DNA from: Arion vulgaris
Lineage: Eukaryota; Mollusca; Gastropoda; Stylommatophora; Arionidae
Length of the DNA: 64,000 nucleotides
NCBI GenBank assembly: GCA_020796225.1
Contig: CM036758.1
Location: 29,630,147-29,694,146 of the forward strand
Direction: 5' to 3'
In this document: positions 33,147-44,159 of the stretch, in pieces
Layout of the letters: each line of letters starts with the position of its first letter
Numbering within the stretch: the stretch's first letter is position 1
Translations under genes and position numbers: made by a program
Notes under the pieces: model-generated
Database searches by the model: none
Told to the model about the DNA's origin: nothing
What the model saw: the letters and a program-made list of their open reading frames with translations, nothing else

Positions 33147-33310
33147 CAGTGGCGGCTCTTCATTAAGGGCCAGAGGGCCGGCACAACCAAAAATAATGTG
33201 TAACGCGTCTTTATTATTTAATAAATTAAAATATAACCTAACCCAAAGCCATGATTTTCCCAAAATGTATGTCTGGCCCCACCAACAAAAACGATCACGA
33301 GCCGCCACTG
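33147..33310 (-). mobile_element. hAT-type MITE, 164 bp
   Basis: The terminal inverted repeats are CAGTGGCGGCTC...GAGCCGCCACTG. Flanking 8-bp sequences TTAATAGT (33,139-33,146) and TTAACAGT (33,311-33,318) form a target-site duplication with one mismatch. A second copy lies at 55,589-55,752 in the opposite orientation. Eight-base duplications and CAGTGGCGG-type ends fit the hAT superfamily. It is non-coding. Confidence 0.9.
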
Positions 33311-33318
33311 TTAACAGT

Positions 33319-33880
33319 AGTATTATTCATTTGTTGTTTGAATTCGTTTCTCATAATCAATATTCTCTCTTTTGCCTTACCGTTGATGCTAACAACATGC
33401 AAGTTCATTAGCTACTCTGCCTCAGCTTTATATTGTTGATCTCTGCCAAATCCTCCTGTATTCTCATAATCCAATATGTCATACTGTAATTGTATATCTC
33501 TTTGAAGGGTTTGAGTTTTGGTTTCCTGTTTGAAATGTATTTGATGTTCTATCTGGTATTTTTATGACATTAAAAAATATTTCGTTTTGAATATGTATTA
33601 TCAGATTTATTAGTTCCGATCGTGGTTTCTATTTTTTGTCAAACTAAATCTTCTATTACTATGTTATGTTATGTTTTGCTTTGCAATTTGTATCTTGTCG
33701 TGTTGTATCATATTTTTTTTTTAGCTGGTATGTGGTTTTATTTTATTTTGTCAGCGTATATGCTTGCCAAATCTTGTGGTGTATTTGTTGTTTTGATATT
33801 CACTATTTTGTTAAGATGTATATTAAGTGGTAGTTTGGGTTCTCTGCTGTATAAAAGATGAAAGAAAAGATAAATATCAT
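33319..33880. other. unassigned AT-rich spacer
   Basis: No recognised gene, repeat or element. Short hydrophobic frames in this T-rich stretch look compositional. Confidence 0.4.
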
Positions 33881-33899
33881 GTGACTTAATGTGATTGAT

Positions 33900-34265
33900 T
33901 TGGGAAGTTATTGCTATTTTATGACTCGGAAACATGGAAGACAACATAAGAAACCATCAGAGAACTAAAAACCCTTCTAAATGGATGTTTACGTAGAATA
34001 GAGAGGGACTGAGATGGTTTGATAAGATTACAAACGAGGAACAGATAAAGAACTAATCAGGTACCAGTAGAGAAAGAGCTCAGGAAGAGAAACTGGCGAT
34101 GGATAGGACATACATTGAGAAGACCGATCGAAAACATTACAAGACAGGCAATATTTTGGAACCCACAGGGAAAGAGTAGTAGAGGAAGACCTAGACAGAC
34201 CTGGAGAAGAGAGCTGGAGGCTGATATTAAAAGGATAAGTAAAATATGGAAAGAGTTGGAAGGAT
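33900..34265 (+). mobile_element. LINE 3' coding end (founder of the 77-bp array)
   Basis: The plus strand reads, with small shifts, KTLLNGCLRRIE, then [20 protein letters not shown] and [20 protein letters not shown] and [15 protein letters not shown]. This is the classic C-terminus of a non-LTR polymerase (GHTLR...ItRQAL.WnPQGkrkRGRPr.TWRR). It passes directly into the repeat at 34,250. Confidence 0.88.
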
Positions 34266-35385
34266 GCAAGAGAGAGGAAGAGCTGGAAGAAGTTTGTTGA
34301 AGACCTGTGCTCTGCTGAGAGTTGAAAGAGTTGGAAGGGATGGCAAGAGAGAGAAAGAGCTGGAAGAAGTTTGTTGAAGACCTGTGCTCTGCTGAGAGTT
34401 GAAAGAGTTGGAAGGGATGGCAAGAGAGGAAGAGCTGGAAGAAGTTTGTTGAAGACCTGTGCTCTGCTGAGAGTTGAAAGAGTTGGAAGAGATGGCAAGA
34501 GAGAGGAAGGCTGGAAGAAGTTTGTTGAAGACCTGTGCTCTGCTGAGAGTTGAAAGAGTTGGAAGGGATGGCAAGAGAGAGAAAGAGCTGGAAGAAGTTT
34601 GTTGAAGACCTGTGCTCTGCTGAGAGTTGAAAGAGTTGGAAGGGATGGCAAGAGAGAGAAAGAGCTGGAAGAAGTTTGTTGAAGACCTGTGCTCTGCTGA
34701 GAGTTGAAAGAGTTGGAAGGGATGGCAAGAGAGAGAAGAGCTGAAGAAGTTTGTTGAAGACCTGTGCTCTGCTGAGAGTTGAAAGAGTTGAAAGAGATGG
34801 CAAGAGAGAGGAAGAGCTGGAAGAAGTTTGTTGAAGACCTGTGCTCTGCTGAGAGTTGAAAGAGTTGGAAGGGATGGCAAGAGAGAGAAAGAGCTGGAAG
34901 AAGTTTGTTGAAGACCTGTGCTCTGCTGAGAGTTGAAAGAGTTGGAAGGGATGGCAAGAGAGAGAAAGAGCTGGAAGAAGTTTGTTGAAGACCTGTGCTC
35001 TGCTGAGAGTTGAAAGAGTTGGAAGGGATGGCAAGAGAGAGAAAGAGCTGGAAGAAGTTTGTTGAAGACCTGTGCTCTGCTGAGAGTTGCAAGAGTTGGA
35101 AGGGATGGCAAGAGAGAGGAAGAGCTGGAAGAAGTTTGTTGAAGACCTGTGCTCTGCTGAGAGTTGAAAGAGTTGGAAGGGATGGCAAGAGAGAGGAAGA
35201 GCTGGAAGAAGTTTGTTGAAGACCTGTGCTCTGCTGAGAGTTGAAAGAGTTGGAAGGGATGGCAAGAGAGAGGAAGAGCTGGAAGAAGTTTGTTGAAGAC
35301 CTGTGCTCTGCTGAGAGTTGAAAGAGTTGAAAGAGCTGGAAGAAGTTTGTTGAAGACCTGTGCTCTGCTGAGAGTTGAAAGGTGA
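34250..35385 (+). repeat. 77-bp tandem array from a LINE 3' end, about 15 copies
   Basis: The unit is 'gaagggatggcaagagagag' / 'aaagagctggaagaagtttg' / 'ttgaagacctgtgctctgct' / 'gagagttgaaagagttg'. In the LINE frame a unit reads [20 protein letters not shown] then CSAES and stop, the terminal residues of the preceding LINE. As 77 is not a multiple of three, later units fall in other frames. Minus-strand frames over this block are by-products. Confidence 0.95.
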
Positions 35386-35389
35386 AGAA

Positions 35390-35815
35390 AAAGAATATGA
35401 TTTATTGATTGATATAACCATCATCATTGCACTTCGGTGAGTAACCATGTGTGCTCCGATTTCTTTCTTACACAGGACGATCTCAGCTGCAGTACACGAA
35501 CTCTGTAGCACCGGCGAGGGTCCCTGATGTAATTTTGAAGATATTTTTGTAGGAATGTTATTTTTAATCTTGAATAATAAATTTTACCCGGACAGCGACT
35601 TTGCAGCCTGATTTTTAACTGCCAAGTGTTCTTTACGTGCTCAAATTAAACACAGGACCTTCGTTTTATTGTCCGTCTCCGGTAAGACTAGAACCTGATC
35701 TCACCTACACTTAGATCAGGGATCTCTAGGGAAATATTTAGATGGTCCACGAGGGAGTGAACCTGACATATTTGACACGAGAGACGAGTACCTAATCTCT
35801 AGGCTACGGAAACCC
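35390..35815 (-). mobile_element. SINE family D, near full-length copy
   Basis: The tail 'ttgattgatataaccatcatcattgcac' is followed on the minus strand by the full D landmark series to the head 'tagagattaggtactcgtctctcgtg'. It lies directly against the end of the 77-bp array. Confidence 0.8.
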
Positions 35816-35909
35816 CATCTTTATGTATATTGTATATCAAACTAATGAAATGTTTGACTGTTTATAAGATTAATTTCACTTATGTAACTGCCATTCTATT
35901 TGTTTTATT

Positions 35910-35910
<1 letters not shown>

Positions 35911-35943
<33 letters not shown>

Positions 35944-35999
35944 GATCCCAGCCTAGACTAACCAACTCTATGAACCAACTAGATGAACCAACTCTTATC
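35911..35999 (-). mobile_element. (CT)n tract with SINE A tail remnant
   Basis: (CT)n followed by 'cacgatcccagcctagac' resembles the SINE A tail at 39,068-39,100 ('ctctcgcgatcaccgcccagac'). The rest of that SINE is absent. Downstream, 'aaccaactctatg' and 'aaccaactagatg' are short duplicates. Confidence 0.5.
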
Positions 36000-37440
36000 A
36001 TGAATTTTACCATGTCTTTAGATGGACTTTATGAGGGCCAAGTTTCTTTTCTTATATCTGCTATCAGTTGACTGTCTTGCAGTACATGCTCTGCCGTCAT
36101 GTCCGCCTTTTGGCATGGGCACAGGCTAGTTGTGCCAATTTTAATTTTGTTAAACATGTGGGTGTGGAGCTTATTGTGGCCGGTACGGAGGCGGAGTATG
36201 GAAACTTGTTCACTACGAGACAGACCATGGTACTCGTCGCTGTTGTTGTATTGGGGATGGCCTTTTGTCCATTTGTCTCTGTAGTGCTAGCCGATGGTTG
36301 TTCTGGCTTCCTCGTAACTGATCTCGAGATCAGTCTGAGGTAGTCGCCGCCTTCTTTGGCAAGCTTGTCGGCGTATTCGTTTCCGCTTATGTTACAGTGC
36401 GATGGGATTCACTGAATGACGGTGCGTTTAAGTGTGTAGACTAGGGCATCTAGGGTCACTTTGAGCTCATTTAGCTCTGTTTTTCCTGCGCTTTTGAGCG
36501 CCGTGATGACCGATAGAGCATCGGTGAATATCACGACTTTGTTGCGAGAGGTGCCTTTCCTCTCTAGGATCATTTCGGCCGCTGTTCTTATTGCCTCTGC
36601 CTCTGCCCGGTTTTTATTTGAGTATTTTCCTGTGGCAATCGCTTTTGTGACCGTCACTTTCTTTGAGAGTTTAAGCACTATTCCTCCTCCGCCGTCGCTG
36701 ATTGCGTTCCTAGCCGATCCGTCAGTATAGACGTGTAACCACTTATTTTCAGGGTACTCTGTCTCTATGTATTTTCTGTGGCCTCTCTTCTTTCCAAGTT
36801 TTCTTGCTGGCCTTTTTTCAGTATGCTTGGGATTGATTCTCTTAGTTCCGGCATTTTGGTTTTCCACGGCGGGCACTTATCGGTTGCCGGGATTGATTTG
36901 GCTTTGCAGTTTGCTAGGACCGGATGGTCTGCGATCAGTGATTTCGCATTTTTTGCGAAGCTTGTTCTCTGTAACCTGCCCCTTCTGAATCCGTTCATTC
37001 TTTCGTACATAGGTCGGGAATTGAGCCGTTTAAGTTTTTCCGCCAACACCAAGACTTTTCTGTCCCTTAGATCTGCCATTGGTTGGATGCCTGTGATTGT
37101 TTCCATCGCCTTGATAGGCGTGGACTTCATGGCTCCTGTGGTAATGCACATTGCACGGTTCTGACTATTGCTCATTTTTGGCGAATTGCTTGTTGGATGC
37201 ACTGCTCCACGCTGCAATGCCGTACTCCAGGACCGGTCGCACTCTTCCAGAGTAGAGTGTTTTGAGGACTCTGGTGTTTTCTCCACACGTGGAGCCTGCG
37301 AGTTTGCGCATCATCGTGAGCCTGTGTCTCACTTTGCCGTAGCATTTTCAATTTGAGGGCACCAAGTCAGTTTTCGGTTGAGTGTGACTCCAAGGTACGT
37401 TCTCCAAGGTCTTGCTTTCTGGAAGTTCTTGCCCATTGAC
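36000..37440 (-). mobile_element. LINE with RNase H domain, decayed
   Basis: Minus-strand order: an RT C-terminus KLAGSTCGENTRVLKTLYSG, VRPVLEYGIAAWSSASN, then (shift) NRAMCITTGAMKSTPIKAME and TITGIQPMADLRDRKVL. An RNase HI domain follows with WLHVYTDGSARN, KNRAEAEAIRTA and VVIFTDALSVITAL. After a stop in place of the usual Trp it continues IPSHCNISGNEYADKLAKEG. In another frame the end reads DEYHGLSRSEQVSILRLRTG then CPCQKADMTAEHVLQD. The D-E-D-D catalytic residues are all readable, but in two segments separated by a stop. This arrangement is typical of I/Jockey-type LINEs that carry RNase H. It is non-functional as read. Confidence 0.92.
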
Positions 37441-38215
37441 TCTAAGCTTAATTTTGTGATTCTGGTAACACAGTGTAGGTTGTCTTAGAAACGTTAATGT
37501 TCAGTTTTATTGTTCAAATGTTTATTGCATATCGTCAACAAAGAATGTGAATTCATTGTTGACAATTGATCGCTGACATCATTGTTATTATGTCTAAGCT
37601 AAGCTATTACAATACCATGTGTTCCTGACTTCTCTTGACATTTCTTCTATCTATGATTCGCATCTATCTGCAAAGTCAGCTAGTTTTTAATATATATTTA
37701 TATGTATTTGTCTTGTGTATTGTTCATGTTAGATTTCCTTGATTTACTAGAACAGATAAACCTATGTTTATTATTAACACATAACTAAGAGTTTGCCAAC
37801 AAGAAATTGTATATTATCTAACGTGCAGTCTTATACTTCTCTCTCTTCATATATCGCTTTATTTATCCTTTTTGAATGTTTTCTTTTCGTTTTAGTTCAG
37901 TCGTAAGTGGGGGTGTTGTTGACGTATTTGTAACTATATATTTTATTTTGTTTTTTAATTAATTTTTTGTTAATATTTCTAGTTTGCTACATTTATTTAT
38001 ATTTTAACTTGTCTTATATTTTCATTATATGGAATTTAGAAATCCATCGTCTGACTGTAACTATGATATATGTTAATATAGAATCGTCGTCGTCTTGTAC
38101 ATTATTTTGTTTATGTATTCTTTGTTTGTTAGAGATCTTGTGATGGAAACGTCGCTGTTACTTGTTTTTGTGTTTTGTAATATTACTTTACTAAACTTTT
38201 AATTACTTCGTTTTT
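37441..38215. other. unassigned AT-rich spacer
   Basis: It is probably beyond the retrotransposon remnant. There is a possible old dispersed repeat near 38,142 (see 7677). No gene seen. Confidence 0.4.
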
Positions 38216-38410
38216 ATGTGTCACTCAAACTACAATTTTCTACATTTCTCTACTACAAACTTATATCTATCAACAAACTATAATTTTATACATTTTTCTA
38301 CATTTTTCTACATTCCTCTACTACAAACTTATATCTATCGACAAACTATAATTTTCTACATTTCTCTACTACAAACTTATGTCTATCGACAAACTATAAT
38401 TTTCTATTTG
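38216..38410 (+). repeat. short tandem repeat, about 4 units
   Basis: 'tctactacaaacttatatct' followed by 'atc.acaaactataattttc' recurs, with an extra triplication of 'tacatttttc'. Confidence 0.8.
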
Positions 38411-38799
38411 CTACGTAGTGTTGATCCATACCTTCAGCAAACTCCTTCTAATTTCACAGCTGACACCTCTGTGACGATCCAACAATGTTTAATATTGGCT
38501 ATACGTAACTTGTATGACAGGTATTATTACCACAAGACTGTTTCTTCCGTTACCTCCATCCATCTATTGTTGAAAGGTAAAATCAAAGTCTGCCGGAGTA
38601 GGCGATCATATCTCTTCATAACTTGATGTCTCTTTAATTATTTACATATATCGCTAAATCTTCTCTTTGTATTTCCGTTGCTATATAACAACCATATGTT
38701 TAGTATATGTTATATGTATGAAATCTCAACCAAGACTGCAAGAACGTTGTTGGTGTATTTTACAGATGTTAATTTGATCCAACATGTATGTCGTATGCC
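38411..38799. other. unassigned spacer
   Basis: No recognised gene or element. Confidence 0.4.
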
Positions 38800-38890
38800 A
38801 GTGGGGGCTTTGGCTATGACAGTTCTCAGATGGACAGCGGATGGGAAGAGAAGGCATGGACGTCCACAGGATGAGAAATTAATATGACTT
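38800..38890 (+). mobile_element. possible LINE C-terminal fragment
   Basis: The peptide MTVLRWTADGKRRHGRPQDE resembles the A-L-x-W-x-P/D-G-K-R-x-R-G-R-P segment of LINE C-termini. It is very short. Confidence 0.4.
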
Positions 38891-39062
38891 ATCTTAACTT
38901 GTAGCAACAAATAGATAACTCATAAAACATGCATAACATATGATATTTTTCTCAAGGGAGTGAAAATTGAACAGTTTTGAATATTCCGGTTGAACGCTGC
39001 CAAGACACAAACATGGATAAGGAAATCAAAGAAAGTATAAACATAGCTTTGCAAAAATGTAA

Positions 39063-39395
39063 ACATTCTCTCTCTCTCTCTCGCGATCACCGCCCAGACA
39101 GATGTACCAGATTTTCCCATAAATTCTATTCATGTGGAAATCTGATTCTAGCATTGGTGTGTTTTACGTCACATCTTCAGCACCATTTGGAGCTCTGGTG
39201 CTTATCCTTCGGTGATGTATCGGTTTCAGCCAGCATTTACTCGGTTCCCTCTCCGTTCTGTAGCCATCTAGTGTTTTTTTACGGTGTGGGTAGCTAGCCC
39301 ACTTCCAACTCCTTAGTCGCCTCTTACGACATGCGTGGCAGGTAACAGTGGTTCTATTCTTTACACCCCAATTTAACCCTGTAACCACTAGAGCG
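39063..39395 (-). mobile_element. SINE family A copy
   Basis: Read on the minus strand: 'ggttacagggttaaattgggg', 'tgtaaagaatagaaccactg', the core 'catgtcgtaagaggcgactaa', 'cggagagggaaccgagtaaatgctggctgaaacc', 'ggataagcaccagagctcc' and a (GA)n tail at 39,068-39,084. It aligns end to end with 56,168-56,515. Confidence 0.88.
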
Positions 39396-39439
39396 AAGTA
39401 AACATCTCAAAGCGATATGGAATATAACTGCTAAAATAA

Positions 39440-39712
39440 TAAAGATCCTAATATTAAGAGCATGTATTTTCCAAGTAACAAAGTATGGATGTGAAACATG
39501 GACATTTAACAAAGCAGGATGAAACATATATAATATATATATATATGCGTTTAAATAGAAATGTTACAGAAGAGTCATATATATACCATAAACTGAGAAC
39601 ATAGCAAATAGATATATGTAGAAGAAACTTAAAATTACAGAAAACTGGCTGATACTACAAATAAAAATGAGAAAATTAAAGTATCTTATTAACACGAAAG
39701 TCATAAAGGATT
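39440..39712 (+). mobile_element. LINE RT C-terminal remnant (founder of the 55-bp array)
   Basis: The plus strand reads TKYGCETWTFNKA near 39,480, then a decayed stretch with YRR and ENW elements, then LQIKMRKLKYL and at 39,705 GLERTIMEGSIPVTRRRGRL. It is the C-terminal part of a non-LTR polymerase related to 32,330-32,745. Coding sequence passes straight into the tandem array. Confidence 0.75.
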
Positions 39713-40680
39713 GGAGAGGACGATTATGGAGGGAAGCATCCCTGTAACAAGGAGAAGAGGAAGACTACGAGAGGACGATTATGGAAGGAGGCATCCTGTA
39801 ACAAGGAAAGAGGTAGACTACGAGAGGACGATTATGGAAGGAGGCATCCCTGTAACAAGGAGAAGAGGTAGACTACGAGAGGACGATTATGGAAGGAGGC
39901 ATCCCTGTAACAAGGAGAAGAGGAAGACTACGAGAATACGATTATGGAAGGAGGCATCCCTGTAACAAGGAGAAGAGGAAGACTACGAGAATACGATTAT
40001 GGAAGGAGACATCCCTGTAACAAGGAGAAGAGGTAGACTACGAGAATACGATTATGGAAGGAGGCATCCCTGTAACAAGGAGAAGAGGAAGACTACGAGA
40101 ATACGATTATGGAAGGAGACATCCCTGTAACAAGGAGAAGAGGTAGACTACGAGAATACGATTATGGAAGGAGGCATCCCTGTAACAAGGAGAAGAGGAA
40201 GACTACGAGAATACGATTATGGAAGGAGACATCCCTGTAACAAGGAGAAGAGGTAGACTACGAGAATACGATTATGGAAGGAGGCATCCCTGTAACAAGG
40301 AGAAGAGGAAGACTACGAGAATACGATTATGGAAGGAGGCATCCCTGTAACAAGGAGAAGAGGTAGACTACGAGAATACGATTATGGAAGGAGACATCCC
40401 TGTAACAAGGAGAAGAGGAAGATACAGAAACGATTTGGAGGAGGCTCTGTAACAAGGAAAGAGGTAGACTACGAGAAACGATTGGAAGGATCCTGTAACA
40501 AGGAGAAGAGTAGACTACGAGAGACGATTATGGAAGGAGCATCCCTGTAACAAGGAGAAGAGGAGACTACGAGATACGATTATGGAGGAGCATCCTGTAA
40601 CAAGGAGAAGAGGAGACTACGAGAATACGATTATGGAAGGAGCATCCCTGTAACAAGGAGAAGAGGAGACTACGAGAAGA
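39712..40680 (+). repeat. 55-bp tandem array from a LINE C-terminal motif, about 18 copies
   Basis: The unit is 'gagaatacgattatggaagg' / 'aggcatccctgtaacaagga' / 'gaagaggaagactac', which encodes the RTIMEGxIPVTRRRGRLRE motif in the founder frame. Units from 40,410 to 40,680 show many single-base losses. After 40,680 the sequence leaves the array with VREVLKDCWMATLCSEQ, a plausible LINE C-terminus, so the array grew inside the element. Confidence 0.93.
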
Positions 40681-40900
40681 TAGATTCAGAATTTGACAGA
40701 TTATTTGTGAATCTCATATACAGAGACGGGACTACTTGCTTATGGTAAGAGAAGTTCTAAAGGACTGTTGGATGGCAACGTTGTGCTCAGAACAAACTAG
40801 TAATAAAGGAGAAAAACTCCAACAGTAATGGTCCTGACATTTTAGATTTTAAAAAAGGAAATATGAACCAGTTGATATTGACATATTGATAATTAATGAT
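40681..40900 (+). mobile_element. LINE terminal residues after 55-bp array, then spacer
   Basis: 40,730-40,800 encodes VREVLKDCWMATLCSEQTS, comparable to the LVREALKDRxxWR-type ends of such elements. The remaining bases are AT-rich. Confidence 0.45.
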
Positions 40901-40904
40901 AGAA

Positions 40905-41460
40905 AAATGTATAACATGTTCTTTCAATGATAAAACATGGTTTCATGATAAAACGTGGTTTCAATGATAAAACGTGATTTCAATGATAAAACGTGGTTTC
41001 AATGATAGAACATGTTCTTTCAATGATAAAACGTGGTTTCAATGATAAAACATGTGGTTTCAATGATAAAACGGTGATTTCAATGATAAAATGTGGTTTC
41101 AATGATAAAAGTGGTTTCAATGATAAAACATGTGATTTCAATGATAAAACATGTGATTTCAATGATAAAACATGTGGTTTCAGTGATAAAACATGTGGTT
41201 TCAATGATAAAATTGTTTGTAAAATTAGTAAAAATTGGAGTTTCAGGAAAAAAAAAAAGACATGATTAATTGATAAAATGTCTTCACATAAAATGTGTTA
41301 AGAAAAACATTTTTCAAATAAAAGTTGATTTAATTTGATAAAACATGTGATTTCAATGATAAAACGTGGTTTCAATGATAAAACATGTGATTTCAATGAT
41401 AAAACATGTGATTTCAATGATAAAACATGTGCTTTCAATGATAAAACACATGTATGTAAA
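40905..41460 (+). repeat. 21-bp tandem repeat (ataaaacatgtggtttcaatg)
   Basis: About 22 units with variants gtggttt/gtgattt/gtgcttt and 19-21 bp lengths. They are interrupted at 41,215-41,335 by an AT-rich segment, after which about 6 units resume. Confidence 0.92.
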
Positions 41461-41689
41461 TTACAAAACATTAGAAGCTCCAAAAAAAAAAAGAACAATA
41501 TAAATATCGAATAAAATGATCGACACATGAAGCTATTGGGAAACATAAATATCAAATAATAGAGTTGAATAATTCGAATATTTAACTCCATTGTTTAAGC
41601 GGTTTTACAGTATGAGTCACAACCATGGAGATGGACTCAAATAATAAATAATAAATTGTAAACATTCATCAACTAATTGCTGTACAGAA
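41461..41689. other. unassigned AT-rich spacer
   Basis: No recognised feature. Confidence 0.4.
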
Positions 41690-42010
41690 TAAAGAGATAA
41701 AGATGGTATGATAGAATCACAAATGACGAGCTTCTAGAGAGAACTGAAAATTCCAGTAAACCAAGAGGTGAAGACAAGATGCTGCCGCTGGAAAGAACAC
41801 TCACTTCAATAAAGCCAGGGAAAATATAACAAGAAAGACGCTTTCCTGGAGTCCGCAATAAAAACGGAACATAGGAAAGTCTACAATACGTGAAGAAGAG
41901 ATAGAGGGACAGAGACTAACGATAAACAAGAACGCTTGAAGGAGATGTAAGATATTGCTAAAGATAGGATGACGTGGCATGATTTGGTTGTTGGTATATG
42001 CCCCAATCTG
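41690..42010 (+). mobile_element. LINE 3' end remnant
   Basis: The plus strand reads IKRWYDRITNDELLERTENS, then with shifts RCCRWKEHSLQ-like, NITRKTLSWSPQ-like, and a terminal segment around LEGDVRYC and DRMTWH. The order matches WYDrITNDELLeRT...ItRkaLsWsPQ...AQDRxxWRD of non-LTR C-termini. Several frameshifts are present. Confidence 0.75.
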
Positions 42011-42300
42011 TGTTAAAATACCACAAGAAAGAGATAGAGAGAGAGAGAGATAATGAGATGAACACTTCTAGAATCGCGTGCACAACCTCTGGGAATCAAG
42101 TCACTTCACACAAGATTCCTGATGTGGGAGAAGAACTTGCAACTAGAATCTCGTCACTAGAAACTATAGTCTTCCCAGTCTATACGGTAAGATAGAGATA
42201 ACGAGAGTGAGTGTGTGTGCGCGTTCGTGTGCAGGAGTACGGACGTGTGTATGTGTGTGTGTGTGTGTATTTCTTAAGAAATACCTAAAATAGTTCAAGA
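42011..42300. repeat. (GA)n and (TG)n microsatellites in unassigned sequence
   Basis: (GA)n lies at 42,029-42,050 and (TG)n at 42,207-42,270. Nothing else was recognised. Confidence 0.7.
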
Positions 42301-42469
42301 TGACTACGTTATAGAGTTTGCAACAATATTGTTAACCATTGTTAGAAACATAATGTTGTAGAGAGACATGTCAAGAATACCAGTTGAGATAACATTGATG
42401 GAGAAGGAAATGACAGTCATCCGTTATATCCATAGATCATTGAACACATTGAGAGACCAGAAACTTGCC
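42301..42469. other. unassigned spacer
   Basis: No recognised feature. Confidence 0.4.
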
Positions 42470-42668
42470 TCATATAAGTTTAACTCACAGATAAGAAATT
42501 TACTTTATTGAGTTTAACTCACAGACAATAAACTAGTCTCCTATGAGCTTAACTCACAGACAATAAACTTGCCTCCTATGAGCTTAACTCACAGACAATA
42601 AACTTGCCTCCTATGAGCTTAACTCACAGACAAGAAACTTGCCTCATATGAGTTTAACTCACAGACAA
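42470..42668 (+). repeat. 35-bp tandem repeat, about 6 copies
   Basis: The unit is 'gcctcctatgagcttaactc' / 'acagacaataaactt', with diverged units at both ends. Confidence 0.9.
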
Positions 42669-43090
42669 GCAAATATAATAGACGCACAAAACATCAAAAG
42701 AAGAATTCCTCAAGGAAACCAAAATAACCTTCCATTAATAAAGAATAAACCAGGCATGCACGCAAACAAACTTCCATGACGTTCCATCGTTAACGTAAAA
42801 TGATATCATTATAGAAAAGCTAATAAACTATAAAGAACAACAGATAAAAGTAATAGCTTCATAAATTAAGAAGATTCAGAAAATAATACACCCTGATAAC
42901 AACTAATAAGCTGTTACAAGGAATATCAAAACTGAAGTGAAAATAGAATCATAGATTATACAGAAAATGAAATAGTTCGTAATTTCTCACAACTAAAATC
43001 ATTTTACTTCAAAGAAGAATATTCAAAACTGAAGAAGAAATAATTTCATACAATTTGGAGAATAAGAAAATCAAGCAACTTTTTTAACTT
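42669..43090. other. unassigned AT-rich spacer
   Basis: A-rich plus strand with no recognised gene or element. Confidence 0.4.
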
Positions 43091-43645
43091 CTTTTTCCAA
43101 CGTTGTCAGGCATCGATTTGTATACTTTTAAAGTAGTTAGTGGTCAAACGGAGTCCATGTACATCTCCTATACTGTCTTGACTGATATCGATTTGTATCT
43201 TCTAAGTAGTTAGTGGTCAAACGGTCCATGACATCTCCGTATAGCTTGTCTTGGATGATATCGTTGTATCTTTTAAAGTAGTTAGTGGTCAAACGGAGTC
43301 CATGTACATCTCCGTATAGCTTGTCTTGGACTGATATCGATTTGTATACTTCTAAAGTAGTTAGTGGTCAACCGAAGTCTATGTACATCTCCATATAGCT
43401 TGTCTTGGACTGACATCGATTTGTATACTTTTAAAGTAGTTAGTGGTCAAACGGAGTCTATGTACATCTCTGTATAGCTTGTCTTGGACTGACATCGATT
43501 TGTATACTTCTAAAGTAGTTAGTGGTCAACCGGAGTCCATGTACATCTCCATATAGCTTGTCTTGGACTGATATCGATTTGTATACTTATAAAGTAGTTA
43601 GTGGACAACCAGAGTCCATGTACATCTCCATATAGCTTGTCTTGG
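43091..43645 (-). repeat. 79-bp tandem array from a LINE 3' end, about 7 copies
   Basis: On the minus strand each unit begins 'ccaagacaagctatacggag' and runs 79 bases to 'atcgatatcagt'. The copy nearest the LINE (43,580-43,645) reads in frame SVQDKLYGDVHGL then STNYF.SIQIDI, the natural end of the RNase-H LINE at 43,646-44,120. The array is therefore the last 79 bases of that LINE, repeated. Units farthest from the element (43,100-43,260) have more indels. Confidence 0.92.
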
Positions 43646-44120
43646 ACAGACCTGGGGATTGACCATGTGTTTTCTCATTGTTCAGTGTATGTTGGACATT
43701 ATTGCAGTATGTGTGTCTCTGTCATCTTGCTGGTATCACATGTGCATATGTCAAAAGGGCCTATTTTGTACTTGTTAAACAGATGGTACCTCAGCCTATT
43801 GTGCCCTGTTCCTAGACGAAAACTGACAACCTGTTCTTCTCTACTTAGTTTGTGGTATGCATCATCCATTTCATGACCTGGGTGATTTCTCAGCCATTTG
43901 TTCTTGTAAGCCATTTTTATCCGTTCTTTTGCTTTCTTGTGTGTCATACGTGTGTCTGTCTGTGGTAGTCTGCTGCTTGCTTTTGCCAGTATGTCTGCAG
44001 TCTCGTTGCCAGGCATTCCGCAGTGGGATGGTATCCACTGTATAACTAATACTTCTAAACTCAAATAGGAATAGAAACACTCACGGAAAAATAATACTAC
44101 CATTTGAATAAAATTATTCA
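43646..44120 (-). mobile_element. LINE RNase H C-terminus and 3' end
   Basis: The minus strand encodes VLVIQWIPSHCGMPGNETAD and ILAKASSRLPQ, the last conserved block of RNase HI with its catalytic Asp. It continues with EEQVVSFRLGTGHNRLRYHL, CTCDTSKMTETHILQ, a stop, CPTYTEQ, a stop, and ENTWSIPRSVQDKLYG. The earlier RNase H blocks are missing. A continuous minus-strand frame over 43,699-44,253 is a chimera of this with the end of another LINE. Confidence 0.88.
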
Positions 44121-44159
44121 GACAGATAGTGTATGACCGAGTGAAATTAACGTGAATAT

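Noticed and set aside
33105..33411. Small proteins overlapping the MITE on both strands
   Set aside because: They are readings of the non-coding hAT MITE and lack similarity to a transposase.
34028..35511. Long minus-strand frames of 294 to 484 codons
   Set aside because: They are antisense readings of the 77-bp LINE-derived array. All three minus frames are open because the unit lacks stops on that strand.
36409..36876. A functional host RNase H gene
   Set aside because: The domain is preceded by RT C-terminal sequence and followed by a typical LINE 3' end. A stop interrupts it before the last catalytic block, so it is a retrotransposon remnant.
36068..37356. Plus-strand frames over the RNase-H LINE
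   Set aside because: They are antisense shadows. The minus strand shows ordered RT and RNase H motifs.
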